Source of the DNA: a virus
DNA length: 22,105 nt
Direction: 5' to 3' (one strand)
IMG/VR virus record: IMGVR_UViG_3300048838_000684
Coordinates: 1 to 22,105 of that record
Shown here: positions 5,976 through 11,570 of the stretch, one piece after another
How positions within the stretch are numbered: position 1 is the first letter of the stretch
How the letters are laid out: every line of letters begins with the position of its first letter
Program-made: the position numbers and the translations under genes
Notes under the pieces: generated by a model
Databases searched by the model: none
Told to the model about the DNA's origin: nothing
The model's input: the letters and a program-made list of their open reading frames with translations, nothing else

Positions 5976-7258
5976 CCGACCCCGCCCCCCTGTCGATCGT
6001 CGAGCTGCGCGCCAGCAATGTGAAGAGGCTTCGCGCCGTCACCATCCGCCCCGACCAGCACGGCAACCTGGTCGTGCTCGGCGGCCGAAACGGCCAAGGA
6101 AAGACCTCCGTGCTCGACGCCATCACCATGGCCCTCGGCGGCAAGGACGCGTGCTGCCCCGAGCCGCTGCGCCGCGGCGCCGACCATGGCGAGGTCGTCG
6201 TCGACCTGGGCGAGCTGGTCGTCCGCCGCACCTTCACCGCCGGCGGCGGCGGGACGCTGGTCGTCTCCAACAAGGAGGGAGCCCGCTTCCAGTCGCCGCA
6301 GACCATGCTCGACGCCCTGGTCGGGAAGCTGACGTTCGACCCGCTCGCGTTCTCGCGCGAGACCGGGAAGCGCAAGGCCGAGATCCTCCGCGACCTGCTC
6401 GGGCTCGACTTCGCCGGCCTCGACCAGCAGCGCGCCGCGATCTACGCCGACCGCATGGCGGTGAACCGGCGGGCCTCCACGATGCGTACCCGCGCCGAGG
6501 GCCTCCCGCACTACCCGGACGCGCCGGCCGAGGCGCCGTCGGTGGCCGGCCTGGTTCAGGATCTCGAACGCATCCGGACGAGCAACCGCGAGGTGGAGCA
6601 GACCAGGGCCGCGCTGCTGCAGGCACGCCAGGGCCTCGAACTGGCGCGAGACGTCGTGGCCAAGCTGCAGGAACAGCTGACGGAGGCCGAGTGGCGCGCT
6701 GCCGAAGCCACCGAGAAGGTCGTCGCCCTGGAGGCGCGAGTCGAGACGATGCCCGAGGCCGACCCCGCGCCCGTGCTCGGGGCGATCTCGAACGCAGAGG
6801 CCTGTGCGAAGCAGGTCGAGGCGAACTGGAAGCGCGCCGAGGCCTTCGCCGAGGCAGCGCTGGCGACGTCGGAGTCCGAGCGCCTCACCGAGGCCATCGA
6901 CGCCATCGACGAGCAGAAGACTGCCGCGATCGCCGCCGCCGACATACCGGTGCCCGGCCTCGGCTTCGACGCCGACGGCAACGTCACCCTCGACAGGCTC
7001 CCGCTCGAGCAGGCCTCCAGCGCCGAGCAGCTGCGCGTCTCGGTCGCGATCGGCGCGCGCATGAACCCCAGGCTCCGCGTCCTGCTGATCCGCGACGCCA
7101 GCCTGCTCGACCACCAGTCCCTACGACTCCTCGCCGAGACGGCGCACCAGGCCGGCATGCAGTGCTGGCTCGAACGCGTCGAGTCGGACGAGATGACCAC
7201 CGTCCTGATCGAGGACGGCGAGGCGGTCGCGCCCCGCGCACAAGAGACCACCGCATGA
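5972..7258 (+). CDS. RecF/SbcC-like AAA ATPase
   Basis: This 428-residue ATPase of the SMC/RecF/SbcC superfamily starts at GTG 5972, overlapping the previous TGA. The Walker A motif is GRNGQGKTS (38-46). Residues about 190-310 are Ala/Glu/Arg-rich heptad-like sequence that should form a coiled coil. The ABC signature region is SSAEQLRVSVAIG (349-361), and the Walker B strand is VLLIRD (370-375). The residue after the Walker B Asp is Ala-Ser rather than the usual catalytic Glu, so hydrolysis may be slow or use another residue. The coiled coil is short compared with SbcC. Placed between the annealing protein and SSB, it probably helps load or manage recombination intermediates at DNA ends. Confidence 0.82.
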   Translation: MTDPAPLSIVELRASNVKRLRAVTIRPDQHGNLVVLGGRNGQGKTSVLDAITMALGGKDACCPEPLRRGADHGEVVVDLGELVVRRTFTAGGGGTLVVSNKEGARFQSPQTMLDALVGKLTFDPLAFSRETGKRKAEILRDLLGLDFAGLDQQRAAIYADRMAVNRRASTMRTRAEGLPHYPDAPAEAPSVAGLVQDLERIRTSNREVEQTRAALLQARQGLELARDVVAKLQEQLTEAEWRAAEATEKVVALEARVETMPEADPAPVLGAISNAEACAKQVEANWKRAEAFAEAALATSESERLTEAIDAIDEQKTAAIAAADIPVPGLGFDADGNVTLDRLPLEQASSAEQLRVSVAIGARMNPRLRVLLIRDASLLDHQSLRLLAETAHQAGMQCWLERVESDEMTTVLIEDGEAVAPRAQETTA

Positions 7259-7722
7259 GCAACTACAACCGCGTCATCCTCCTCGGCAACCTCACCCGCG
7301 ACCCCGAGCTGCGCCACACCAGCGGCGGCACCGCCATGGCCAAGCTCGGCATGGCGATCAACCGCCGGTACACCGCGAACGGGGAGGCGAAGGAGTCCGT
7401 CTGCTTCGTCGACCTGGTCGCGTGGGGCAAGCAGGCTGAGGTGCTGCACAAGTACGTGCACAAGGGCTCGCAGCTGATGGTCGAAGGCCGGCTCGAGTTC
7501 TCGCAGTGGGAGGACAAGAGCGGCGGCAAGCGCAGCAAGCTCGAGGTCGCCGTCGAGAATTTCCAGTTCGTCGGCGGCAAGAAGGCCGACGGCGGTGGCA
7601 GCAGCAGTGGCCGCAGCGGCGAGCGCGTCGAGTACGCTGACGACCCGCCCCCGAAGACCCGCAAGCAGGCCGAGCACCGCGACGTGGGCCAGGAGCCGGA
7701 CTACGGCGACATCCCGTTCTGA
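7255..7722 (+). CDS. ssb: Single-stranded DNA-binding protein
   Basis: SSB coats single-stranded DNA during replication and recombination. The 155-residue protein has the bacterial OB-fold sequence from residue 1: NRVILLGNLTRDPELRHT, then FVDLVAWGKQAEVLHKYVHKG and LMVEGRLEFSQWEDKSGGKR. A flexible Gly/Ser-rich linker follows, ending in the acidic tip PDYGDIPF, the tail that SSBs use to recruit partner proteins. The intact tip argues that it functions with host or phage partners. It closes the recombination operon, overlapping the ATPase stop as ATGA, and a structured non-coding gap follows. Confidence 0.93.
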   Translation: MSNYNRVILLGNLTRDPELRHTSGGTAMAKLGMAINRRYTANGEAKESVCFVDLVAWGKQAEVLHKYVHKGSQLMVEGRLEFSQWEDKSGGKRSKLEVAVENFQFVGGKKADGGGSSSGRSGERVEYADDPPPKTRKQAEHRDVGQEPDYGDIPF

Positions 7723-7983
7723 CCGCAGAGGGACTGGCGACCCCGCATGTGAAACCGACACCGGTAGCCGGACGACCCCTCGGACCTGTCGCCGTTACAA
7801 CATCGAGACAATGACAGCGCCGTTCGGCCCGGTGCGACAGTTACACCCCCGCCCGTTTTGCTGAAAAGCGGGCCTCGACGATGTTGACGCACCGCCGAGG
7901 CCCTGGACCGCACCCAACTTGGGATCAGGAGCGATCGTGATGCGCGTATCGGAGCGCCCCGCGCCGGGGCTGGAGGCTGGGCC
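7723..7983 (+). other. Structured non-coding gap after ssb
   Basis: This is the largest gap in the window and contains no convincing long gene. It holds CTGTCGC (7786-7792) pairing with GCGACAG (7834-7840). A second hairpin runs at 7851-7873 (GCCCG-TTTT, loop GCTG, AAAA-G-CGGGC, one bulged G). A third joins GGGCCTCG (7870-7877) to CGAGGCCC (7896-7903), sharing four bases with the second, so the two are mutually exclusive. CCCAACTTGGG is a short palindrome at 7913-7923. There is no U-run for a classical terminator. At 7772-7799 lies a degenerate copy of the late motif (CGACCCCTCGGA). Candidates are an attenuator, a small RNA or an origin-like region. Confidence 0.45.
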
Positions 7984-7987
7984 GTGA
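7937..7987 (+). CDS. Possible 16-codon leader peptide
   Basis: A tiny frame opens at GTG 7937 (followed at once by ATG 7940). AGGAG at 7927-7931 is at good spacing, and the frame ends at a TGA that overlaps the next gene's GTG as GTGA, exactly the junction used by real genes here. It lies just after the pair of overlapping hairpins, where a translated leader could influence the downstream gene. The peptide (MRVSERPAPGLEAGP) shows no run of a regulatory amino acid. It may simply be fortuitous. Confidence 0.28.
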   Translation: MMRVSERPAPGLEAGP

Positions 7988-8328
7988 TGCGGCTCGGGGA
8001 CTCGTCGTGGTGGCTGTCGATCGAGTCGAGCGGCGAGGCCTGGCTGCTGCACCAGGTGATCGCCGGCAAGCGACCGCGGACGGTGCGTGTGGGTCGGTAC
8101 ACGTCGTGGCGGCACTGCCTGCAGGCGATGGAGAACGCGCCGAAGAGCCGGAAGGTGCCGAAGGAGGTTCTGCGCGCGCTGCGGGACCTTGTGGGTGCGA
8201 CGGAGGCTGGCGGGGAGTACCTCGGGGAGTTGCCGGGCGAACCCTCGGAATCTTCTGGCGCGGTTGGGGACGGTGCATCTCGCACTGACCCCCAACCCCC
8301 CGAGGACGATGACGAAGGCAGCGAGTGA
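7984..8328 (+). CDS. Hypothetical protein (about 114 aa)
   Basis: The start is GTG 7984 or ATG 7987, with GGAGG at 7972-7976 suiting either. The first half is aromatic and strand-forming (SSWWLSIESSGEAWLLHQVI). Then come basic residues (GKRPRTVRVGRYTSWRHC) and a helical part (KVPKEVLRALRDLVGATEAG). The C-terminal third is acidic and low in complexity, ending EDDDEGSE. Its 3' part contains a copy of the repeated late motif (8237-8260) and overlaps the next gene by 20 bases, so this DNA is used for coding and possibly regulation at once. No family is recognised. Confidence 0.6.
   Translation: MMRLGDSSWWLSIESSGEAWLLHQVIAGKRPRTVRVGRYTSWRHCLQAMENAPKSRKVPKEVLRALRDLVGATEAGGEYLGELPGEPSESSGAVGDGASRTDPQPPEDDDEGSE
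8237..8260 (+). promoter_or_regulatory. Late motif, copy at 8237 (inside coding sequence)
   Basis: GCGAACCCTCGGAATC followed by TTCTGGCG matches the copies at 11535, 18344 and 20735 over the core GCGAACC-N2-C-R-GAATC. Here it lies within the reading frame of the gene at 7984-8328. It precedes the coiled-coil gene, 56 bases before its ATG at 8309 or 20 bases before a possible in-frame GTG at 8273. The region after the core does not match the other copies. Confidence 0.5.
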
Positions 8329-9781
8329 GGCGGCGAGTTCCCCCTACCTGAGCGACGAGTCCCTCCGCAAGTACGCAGAACGCGGCGCGTACGCGATGAG
8401 GACGATGGCGGCCGAGATCCTGCGGCTGCGGCAGGACGTGGCGCTATGGAAGAAGCTGACCGAGGAGGCGCTGACCAGCGTCATGCACGCGCACGAAGCG
8501 CTCGAGGCCGCTGGGATCCCCAAGATGCTGCTCGAGAAGCGGGTGGCGAAGCTGGTCGAGCACCGCGACGAGCTGCGCTTGGAGCGCGACGCCACTCTCG
8601 TCGCGGGCCAGGAGTGGGAGCGCCAGGCGAAGGCGACCCCTGACGTCGCCTCGCGCGAGCGGTGCATCGACCTGCTGACCAAGGCGCTGGGCAAGACCCC
8701 GGCGACGGTGTCCGAGGGCATCGAGCTGCTGACGATCGATCTGGCCGAGACCCGCGTCGACCGCGACATCAAGGTCGAGAACCTGACGCGGGAGCGTGAC
8801 GTGGCGCGATCCGAGCTGCTTGCTCGGACCCTCGAACTCGGATCGAGGACAGCCGCCATCGAGGTGGCGCACGACGCGCTCGACGATGCCGGCGTCACCC
8901 GCGATGGCACCGGTCCCGACACTCTGCCGCTGCTGCTTTCCGAGCGTGTGGACCGACTCACCAAGCAGCGCGATGACCTGCGATTCGAGCGCGACGCCTG
9001 GCGCCGGGAGGCGGGGTACGCGCCGCGTCCCGCTGCGAACGCCGCCAAGTCGGACGGCGACGACAGCAGCGAGCTGTCGCAGCTGCGCCAGGCGCTGGGC
9101 CTGCTGTCGACGCTGGCGCCGTCGCTGGTGATGGACACCGCCGACCCGCTGGGGATGGCGAAGCGGATCGAGGCGATGGTCCGCGGGCAGGTTGCTCGCG
9201 CCGAGAGGAAGCGTGACGCGGCCGTCGCCGACGTCGGCGAGTACGACAAGATCCGCGAGGCCCTGCAGGCGACGTGCAAGGTGCACGGCAAGCGCGGCGA
9301 GGAGTCGTTCGTGTCGTTCGTCGAGCGGCTGGCGCAGGAGCGCGACCGGATGCGGTTCGAGCGCGACATGGCGATGCGCGGCGGGTCGAAGTCGTCGCCG
9401 ATGCCCGAGGTCCGCGACGAGCCGCTCGCCGGCACGGGCGGGGGTGTGCAGATGCCGGGCGGGGCGATGATGCAGCGTCGTTTCCCTGACGACCCCTGCC
9501 CCTACGACCTCGGCGGCCGAGCGAAGGCAGCCGAGGCGAAGCTGGCCGAGGTGCAGGACCGGCTTGTGACCATCGCCGGACGCCGCGACCAGTGGCGGAA
9601 GCGGGCGGAGAAGGCCGAGGCGGACTGCCTGGTGGCGCGCAAGGTGTGCGGCGCGATCGCGGGCGTCACCAAGCTCATCGAGGGCGCGGCGCGGAAGGTC
9701 GCGCCCAAGCAGCCGGGCGAGACGTCCGGCGAGGCGCCGCCGGCCTGCGGCGTGGCGCAGAAGGCCGCGGAGGCGCCGTGA
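8309..9781 (+). CDS. Coiled-coil repeat protein (490 aa)
   Basis: This long, highly charged Arg/Glu/Asp/Ala protein has heptad-like patterning through most of its length, so an extended coiled coil is likely. It carries recurring units: a helix motif H-x-ALxxAG (62-69, 188-195), then LEKRVAKLVEHRDELRLERD (75-94), LSERVDRLTKQRDDLRFERD (210-229) and FVERLAQERDRMRFERD (337-353). This points to internal duplication with the signature R-V-x-x-L-x3-R-D-x-L-R-x-E-R-D. The C-terminal part has another RDQWRKRAEKAEAD unit and a Cys. The ATG at 8309 gives an overlap with the previous gene. GAGGA lies very close to that start. No enzyme motif. A scaffold-like or structural role is possible but unproven, and it is not next to the head genes. 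Confidence 0.7.
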   Translation: MTKAASEAASSPYLSDESLRKYAERGAYAMRTMAAEILRLRQDVALWKKLTEEALTSVMHAHEALEAAGIPKMLLEKRVAKLVEHRDELRLERDATLVAGQEWERQAKATPDVASRERCIDLLTKALGKTPATVSEGIELLTIDLAETRVDRDIKVENLTRERDVARSELLARTLELGSRTAAIEVAHDALDDAGVTRDGTGPDTLPLLLSERVDRLTKQRDDLRFERDAWRREAGYAPRPAANAAKSDGDDSSELSQLRQALGLLSTLAPSLVMDTADPLGMAKRIEAMVRGQVARAERKRDAAVADVGEYDKIREALQATCKVHGKRGEESFVSFVERLAQERDRMRFERDMAMRGGSKSSPMPEVRDEPLAGTGGGVQMPGGAMMQRRFPDDPCPYDLGGRAKAAEAKLAEVQDRLVTIAGRRDQWRKRAEKAEADCLVARKVCGAIAGVTKLIEGAARKVAPKQPGETSGEAPPACGVAQKAAEAP

Positions 9782-10050
9782 GCGACCTTCCCCACTGGCG
9801 CGACGCGCGCATCGTTCTTGGGCCTCATGGGCACAGCGAGTTCACCATCACGGACTGCCGCGGGAACCGGGTCGAACTGCCCGTCAAGTCCGTGCGCATC
9901 GACCTGGAGGCTGACGGGGTTGCGTCCGCGACCCTAGTTCTCGACGGCGTTCGTGTCGACGCGAGGGTGATGCAAGTTTCCTTGGATGCACTGAACGAGC
10001 CGCCCGAGATCGAGGACAAGCCGCAGGTCGCCGAGGACGGTGCGCCGTGA
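9778..10050 (+). CDS. Hypothetical beta-rich small protein (90 aa)
   Basis: The GTG at 9778 overlaps the previous TGA as GTGA. The 90-residue product has alternating hydrophobic residues throughout (ARIVLGPHGHSEFTITD, VRIDLEADGVASATLVLDG, VRVDARVMQVSL), so it should fold mostly as beta strands, followed by an acidic tail. No Cys cluster, membrane segment or signal peptide. A longer reading in the same frame upstream overlaps the coiled-coil gene and is rejected. Small all-beta proteins of this type occur among phage accessory proteins. No family can be named. The stop overlaps the next GTG. Confidence 0.6.
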   Translation: MSDLPHWRDARIVLGPHGHSEFTITDCRGNRVELPVKSVRIDLEADGVASATLVLDGVRVDARVMQVSLDALNEPPEIEDKPQVAEDGAP

Positions 10051-10223
10051 GGTGTCGCCGATGCCCTTGGTGCGGCGGTGTCTACGACGCCGTCGAGCTT
10101 GATGGGATCGACGCCGACGGTGCACCGAACGAGCCGTGCGCGTGCGGCGCGTTCGAAGCGGAGCCTGATGCCATCGAGAGACACGAACGCGGGGTCGCCG
10201 CCAGCATGGGGATCGACCCGTGA
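10047..10223 (+). CDS. Small zinc-ribbon-like protein (58 aa)
   Basis: A short frame runs from GTG 10047 (overlapping the prior TGA) to TGA 10221-10223, which in turn overlaps the next GTG. The peptide has four or five Cys in two groups: RCRRCPWCGG near the start (Cys3, 6, 9) and PCAC at residues 32-34. This is a zinc-ribbon layout. The acidic helical tail is AFEAEPDAIERHERG. The perfect GTGA junctions on both sides and the clustered Cys support a real gene. It resembles small phage zinc-finger proteins of unknown function. Confidence 0.55.
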   Translation: MRCRRCPWCGGVYDAVELDGIDADGAPNEPCACGAFEAEPDAIERHERGVAASMGIDP

Positions 10224-10960
10224 TCACCACCCCCGCCGCCCGCCCCTTCCAGCTCGACGCCATCCTCGCGTGCGAGCGCGACGGGCACCCGGACTTCGCC
10301 TGGGTGCCGACGTGGGGCGACCTCGGCTACGAGGAGTGCACGCGGTGCGGCGAGAGCCGCTGGCACGGCCGGCTGCAGGACCGCGACGCCGTCTTCCGGG
10401 CGGGCCTGTACCACCGGCGCGCCGGGTGGAGCGAGTGGCTGGTGCCGTTGGTCGAACTAGTCGCCCAGCAGGTCGTCGAGACTGATGATGCCGCTTGCGG
10501 CCACAAGCCGCGTCAGGCCGTCGGCTGCTTCCTGGAACGAGACCCCGCACGCGGCGATTCTGCGCAGGACCAGTATCAGGGCCTCGGTGTCGCTCATGCC
10601 GCGCAGCATACAGCCACGCTGCGGGCGATGCGTGAGCGCAGCACCGACCCTGCGTTCGCGCACGGACCGGACGGCATGTGGATCGACGGTGTCGAGCGCA
10701 TCCACGACAAGGACGGTCGCGGCTACATCGAGCGCGGGCCCGGCAACCGCATCGCGATCTGGACCGGGCCGGCGCATGGGGTGAGCGTTCCCGCTGCCCG
10801 GCGCGGCCCCGGCGGCTCCCGCCCGCGCAACCCCGACCGCGACGCCGCCATCATCGCCGCGCTCGGTGAGGGCCAGCGCCCGACCGACATCGCCGCCAAG
10901 TGGGGCGTGTCGCCGTCGCGCATCTCCCAAATCGCCAAGAAGGCGCGGAGGAGCACGTGA
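10220..10960 (+). CDS. HTH protein upstream of sigma factor, with odd middle segment
   Basis: The open frame from GTG 10220 gives 246 residues. Residues 1-80 include a C-x2-C pair (ECTRCGE) and aromatic sequence. The C-terminal 45 residues are a good helix-turn-helix (RDAAIIAALGEGQRPTDIAAKWGVSPSRISQIAKKARR) of the sigma-region-4 type. The middle, about residues 81-136, is unlike a protein segment: 14 of 46 third positions are A/T, against far fewer on either side. On the opposite strand this same stretch encodes a better-looking small gene (10457-10597). So either one protein carries an antisense gene, or the true second gene starts near ATG 10629 and encodes only the HTH part. The stop overlaps the sigma gene's GTG. 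Confidence 0.5.
   Translation: MITTPAARPFQLDAILACERDGHPDFAWVPTWGDLGYEECTRCGESRWHGRLQDRDAVFRAGLYHRRAGWSEWLVPLVELVAQQVVETDDAACGHKPRQAVGCFLERDPARGDSAQDQYQGLGVAHAAQHTATLRAMRERSTDPAFAHGPDGMWIDGVERIHDKDGRGYIERGPGNRIAIWTGPAHGVSVPAARRGPGGSRPRNPDRDAAIIAALGEGQRPTDIAAKWGVSPSRISQIAKKARRST
10457..10597 (-). CDS. Probable small antisense gene (46 aa)
   Basis: This leftward frame from ATG 10597 to TAG at 10457-10459 encodes 46 residues: a helical, amphipathic sequence with TEALILVLRRIAACGVSF, then EAADGLTRLVAAS, and an acidic end SLDDLLGD. Thirty-nine of 46 codons end in G or C, against 32 of 46 for the opposite frame over the same bases, so the coding signal favours this strand. The sequence looks like a folded helical miniprotein rather than a shadow. 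A TATGCT lies about ten bases before the ATG, but there is no Shine-Dalgarno site. It is one of only four leftward genes proposed here. Function unknown. Confidence 0.45.
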   Translation of the reverse strand: MSDTEALILVLRRIAACGVSFQEAADGLTRLVAASGIISLDDLLGD

Positions 10961-11532
10961 CGCCGACGGAGTTGTTCGACGCCAACCAGGCCCTGGCGCT
11001 CTGCGTCGCCAACAAGTTCGGCCGCCGCATCGACTTCGCCGTGGGCCTGGAGTTCGAGGACCTGCAGCAGATGGCGATGCAGGGGCTCTGGCACGCGTCG
11101 CAACGGTTCGACCAGTCGCGGGGCCTCCTGTTCTCGTCCTACGCCTACGGGTGCATCCAGGGCTACATCCTTCGCGGCATCAACCAGTTCCGCTACGGCG
11201 GCTCGCCGAAGGCCGTCAGCAACCTCGACCACACGAAGGTGCGTGCGACCGAGCCGGGTGAGTTGATGCGCGTCGCCGGGACCGCATCGGACGACGCGTT
11301 CGCGGCGGTCGTCAGCGCCGAGTCGGTCGACTTCGTGCGGGACGCGATCGACGAGCTGCCGGAGAGGCACGCCGCGGTCATGCGCATGCACATGCTCGGC
11401 ATGAAACGGCCGGCGATCGGGGCCGTGCTGGGGATCTCCCGCGAGCGGGTCCGGCAACTGATGATCGCGGCGAAGGCGAGGGTGCAACGACGCATTCGGC
11501 TCGTGGCGCCGACGCTGGCGGAGGCGGGGTAA
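10957..11532 (+). CDS. Phage sigma-70-family RNA polymerase sigma factor
   Basis: This 191-residue protein would direct host RNA polymerase to phage promoters. Region 2 is clear: LEFEDLQQMAMQGLWHASQRFDQ is split here as residues 31-40 (EFEDLQQMA, core binding) and 41-53 (QGLWHASQRFD). It is followed by GLLFSSYAYGCIQGYILR (56-73), the -10-recognising and melting helices. Region 4 spans about 125-180, with ELPERHAAVMRMHMLGMKR (133-151) and the helix-turn-helix AIGAVLGISRERVRQLMIAA (153-172). A weak region 3 lies between. No region 1.1 is present. It uses GTG 10957 with GGAGGAG at 10947-10953 and overlaps the HTH gene upstream. The repeated motif begins two bases past its stop. By analogy with T4 gp55 or SPO1 gp28 it is likely the late-gene switch. 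Confidence 0.83.
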   Translation: MTPTELFDANQALALCVANKFGRRIDFAVGLEFEDLQQMAMQGLWHASQRFDQSRGLLFSSYAYGCIQGYILRGINQFRYGGSPKAVSNLDHTKVRATEPGELMRVAGTASDDAFAAVVSAESVDFVRDAIDELPERHAAVMRMHMLGMKRPAIGAVLGISRERVRQLMIAAKARVQRRIRLVAPTLAEAG

Positions 11533-11534
11533 CG

Positions 11535-11560
11535 GCGAACCATCGGAATCCCCGTTGACA
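11535..11560 (+). promoter_or_regulatory. Late motif, copy at 11535
   Basis: The core GCGAACCATCGGAATC is followed by CCCGTTGACA. Over 26 bases it differs from the copy at 20735 at only two positions. It fills the 38-base gap between the sigma gene and the large exported protein, starting two bases after the sigma stop. From the end of GAATC it is 20 bases to ATG 11571, or 29 to ATG 11580, the latter matching the spacing at the other late genes. TTGACA resembles a housekeeping -35 box, but no -10 box follows. Confidence 0.65.
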
Positions 11561-11570
11561 AGGCGGTCGG

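Noticed and set aside
7840-7905. Rho-independent terminator after ssb
   Set aside because: Hairpins are present but no U-run follows on either strand, so I list them as structure only.
7795-8295. Minus-strand open frame covering the gap after ssb
   Set aside because: Arg/Pro/His-rich composition without plausible structure. It runs opposite a better plus gene and across the hairpin region.
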